Below, in pieces: positions 63,608-64,000 of a stretch of DNA of 64,000 bases (positions within the stretch are counted from its first letter, which is position 1; the number at the start of each line of letters is the position of its first letter). This DNA comes from Cunninghamia lanceolata (Eukaryota > Streptophyta > Pinopsida > Cupressales > Cupressaceae). A program made the translations under genes and the position numbers. The DNA lies in NCBI GenBank assembly GCA_027924645.1, contig BSBN01001752.1:11550001-11614000 (forward strand). Direction: 5' to 3'. A model generated the notes under the pieces. That model had not been told where the DNA came from. It searched no databases and worked only from the letters and a program-made list of their open reading frames with translations.

Positions 63608-64000
63608 ATGCAAGCAAGGGAGAGAATCCCTAAATCAATTGTGGAGAAGTATGAAAATGACATATGTTTCATGGTTGACATAGATCAGTGCTTGATGGAA
63701 GCTGTAGAACTTAGGACAATTTGGATAATGCCTATGGATTATGAAGTGGATGGAAGAGTTTTGGATATGTATGCTCAACATCTTCTGAGCATACCTAAAC
63801 ATACCTCTGTGGAAAGGTTTGGAACCTATAAGGAACTAAGTCTAAAATTGCATGTGGAGCTCAGACAATCAGAGACCAAGAGGAAAGTGCAGAGACAAGT
63901 TGAAAAGTATGCTAAGAGCATTGGCCTAACTAAGGAGGTAGTAAAGTAGAATAGAGAAAGAATTGAAAAGATGAAGAAAAGCACTAAGTAGACTACAGAC
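63608..64000 (+). pseudogene. ORF-C of the older element (partial)
   Basis: MQARERIPKSIVEKYENDIC, FMVDIDQCLMEAVELRTIWI, MDYEVDGRVLDMYAQHLLS and GTYKELSLKLHVELRQSETK match the first 115 residues of 23367-25553. A TAG at 63947-63949 breaks it (the first copy has Ala-Ser there) and the window ends soon after. It begins two codons downstream of the ORF-B stop, with a TAA directly before its ATG. Confidence 0.8.

Larger units (their letters stand above)
54703..64000 (+). mobile_element. Second, older ORF-A/B/C element (runs off the window)
   Basis: LTR start TATTGGAAAGAGACAC (first copy TGTTGG, so the terminal G is now A); left flank caagc. After the LTR come PBS, leader with a nested TR-GAG (55855-61038), ORF-A, spacer, ORF-B and the start of ORF-C, in the same order as 19482-26868. 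Each ORF has several stops or shifts. The right LTR is beyond 64000. Proteins are roughly 50-65 percent identical to the first copy by eye, so these are two subfamilies or one long-lived family. Confidence 0.88.

Noticed and set aside
1..64000. tRNA, rRNA or snRNA genes
   Set aside because: TGGTATCAGAGC sites are primer-binding sites next to LTRs, not tRNA genes; no cloverleaf with A and B boxes was recognised on reading both strands.

Overview
The window is nuclear DNA of a seed plant, almost wholly made of nested LTR retrotransposons in different states of decay. The plant call rests on Copia and Gypsy polyproteins, a chromodomain Gypsy element, a decayed PPR (pentatricopeptide) gene and an HSP70 fragment. 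The retroelement density and long-decayed layers suggest a large genome; a gymnosperm is possible, but that is only a guess. No intact host gene, tRNA or rRNA gene was seen. Ten insertions could be bounded to the base by matching 5-bp target-site duplications (TSDs).

Layout. 1-1540: old DNA with a Copia gag scrap. 1546-10663: full-length Copia element (minus strand; TSD ctatc), split by a solo LTR at 5849-7806 (TSD caacc). 12363-14356: probable solo LTR (TSD agatc) carrying a CATCGG/CCGATG motif array. 15935-16892: solo LTR of a Gypsy family (TSD atgca). 17435-18390: Copia pseudogene scrap. 18395-19481 and 26874-29440: gag, leader and probable LTR of an old Gypsy element (minus). A young non-autonomous Copia-type element sits in it at 19482-26868 (TSD gagac). 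That element lacks pol and instead encodes a coiled-coil/four-zinc-knuckle protein (ORF-A) and two unrecognised ORFs (ORF-B, ORF-C).

29456-54702 is a second old Gypsy element of the same family (minus), its coding region cut up by insertions: an unresolved one (29979-37534) that itself holds a chromodomain Gypsy (30712-37314); a gag-protease-only element of TR-GAG type (38410-43474, TSD atgta); and a 6.45-kb insertion (45899-52349, TSD aacac) holding HSP70 and PPR gene fragments and a solo LTR (49563-50837, TSD tatta). At 54703 a second, decayed copy of the ORF-A/B/C element begins and runs off the window; a plus-strand TR-GAG element (55855-61038, TSD atctt) is nested in its leader.

How the parts relate. 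The ORF-A/B/C elements share primer-binding site, polypurine tract and leader RNA layout with the autonomous Copia element. The TR-GAG elements share LTR ends, primer site and gag-protease with the chromodomain Gypsy. Each pair therefore looks like an autonomous element and a dependent one. The best candidates for something new are (i) the ORF-A/ORF-B/ORF-C module with its two-copy conserved stop-then-ATG junction, and (ii) a ladder of tiny hairpins plus a C-loop hairpin, with covarying arms, in the leaders of several different Copia LTRs. All counts and comparisons were made by eye.
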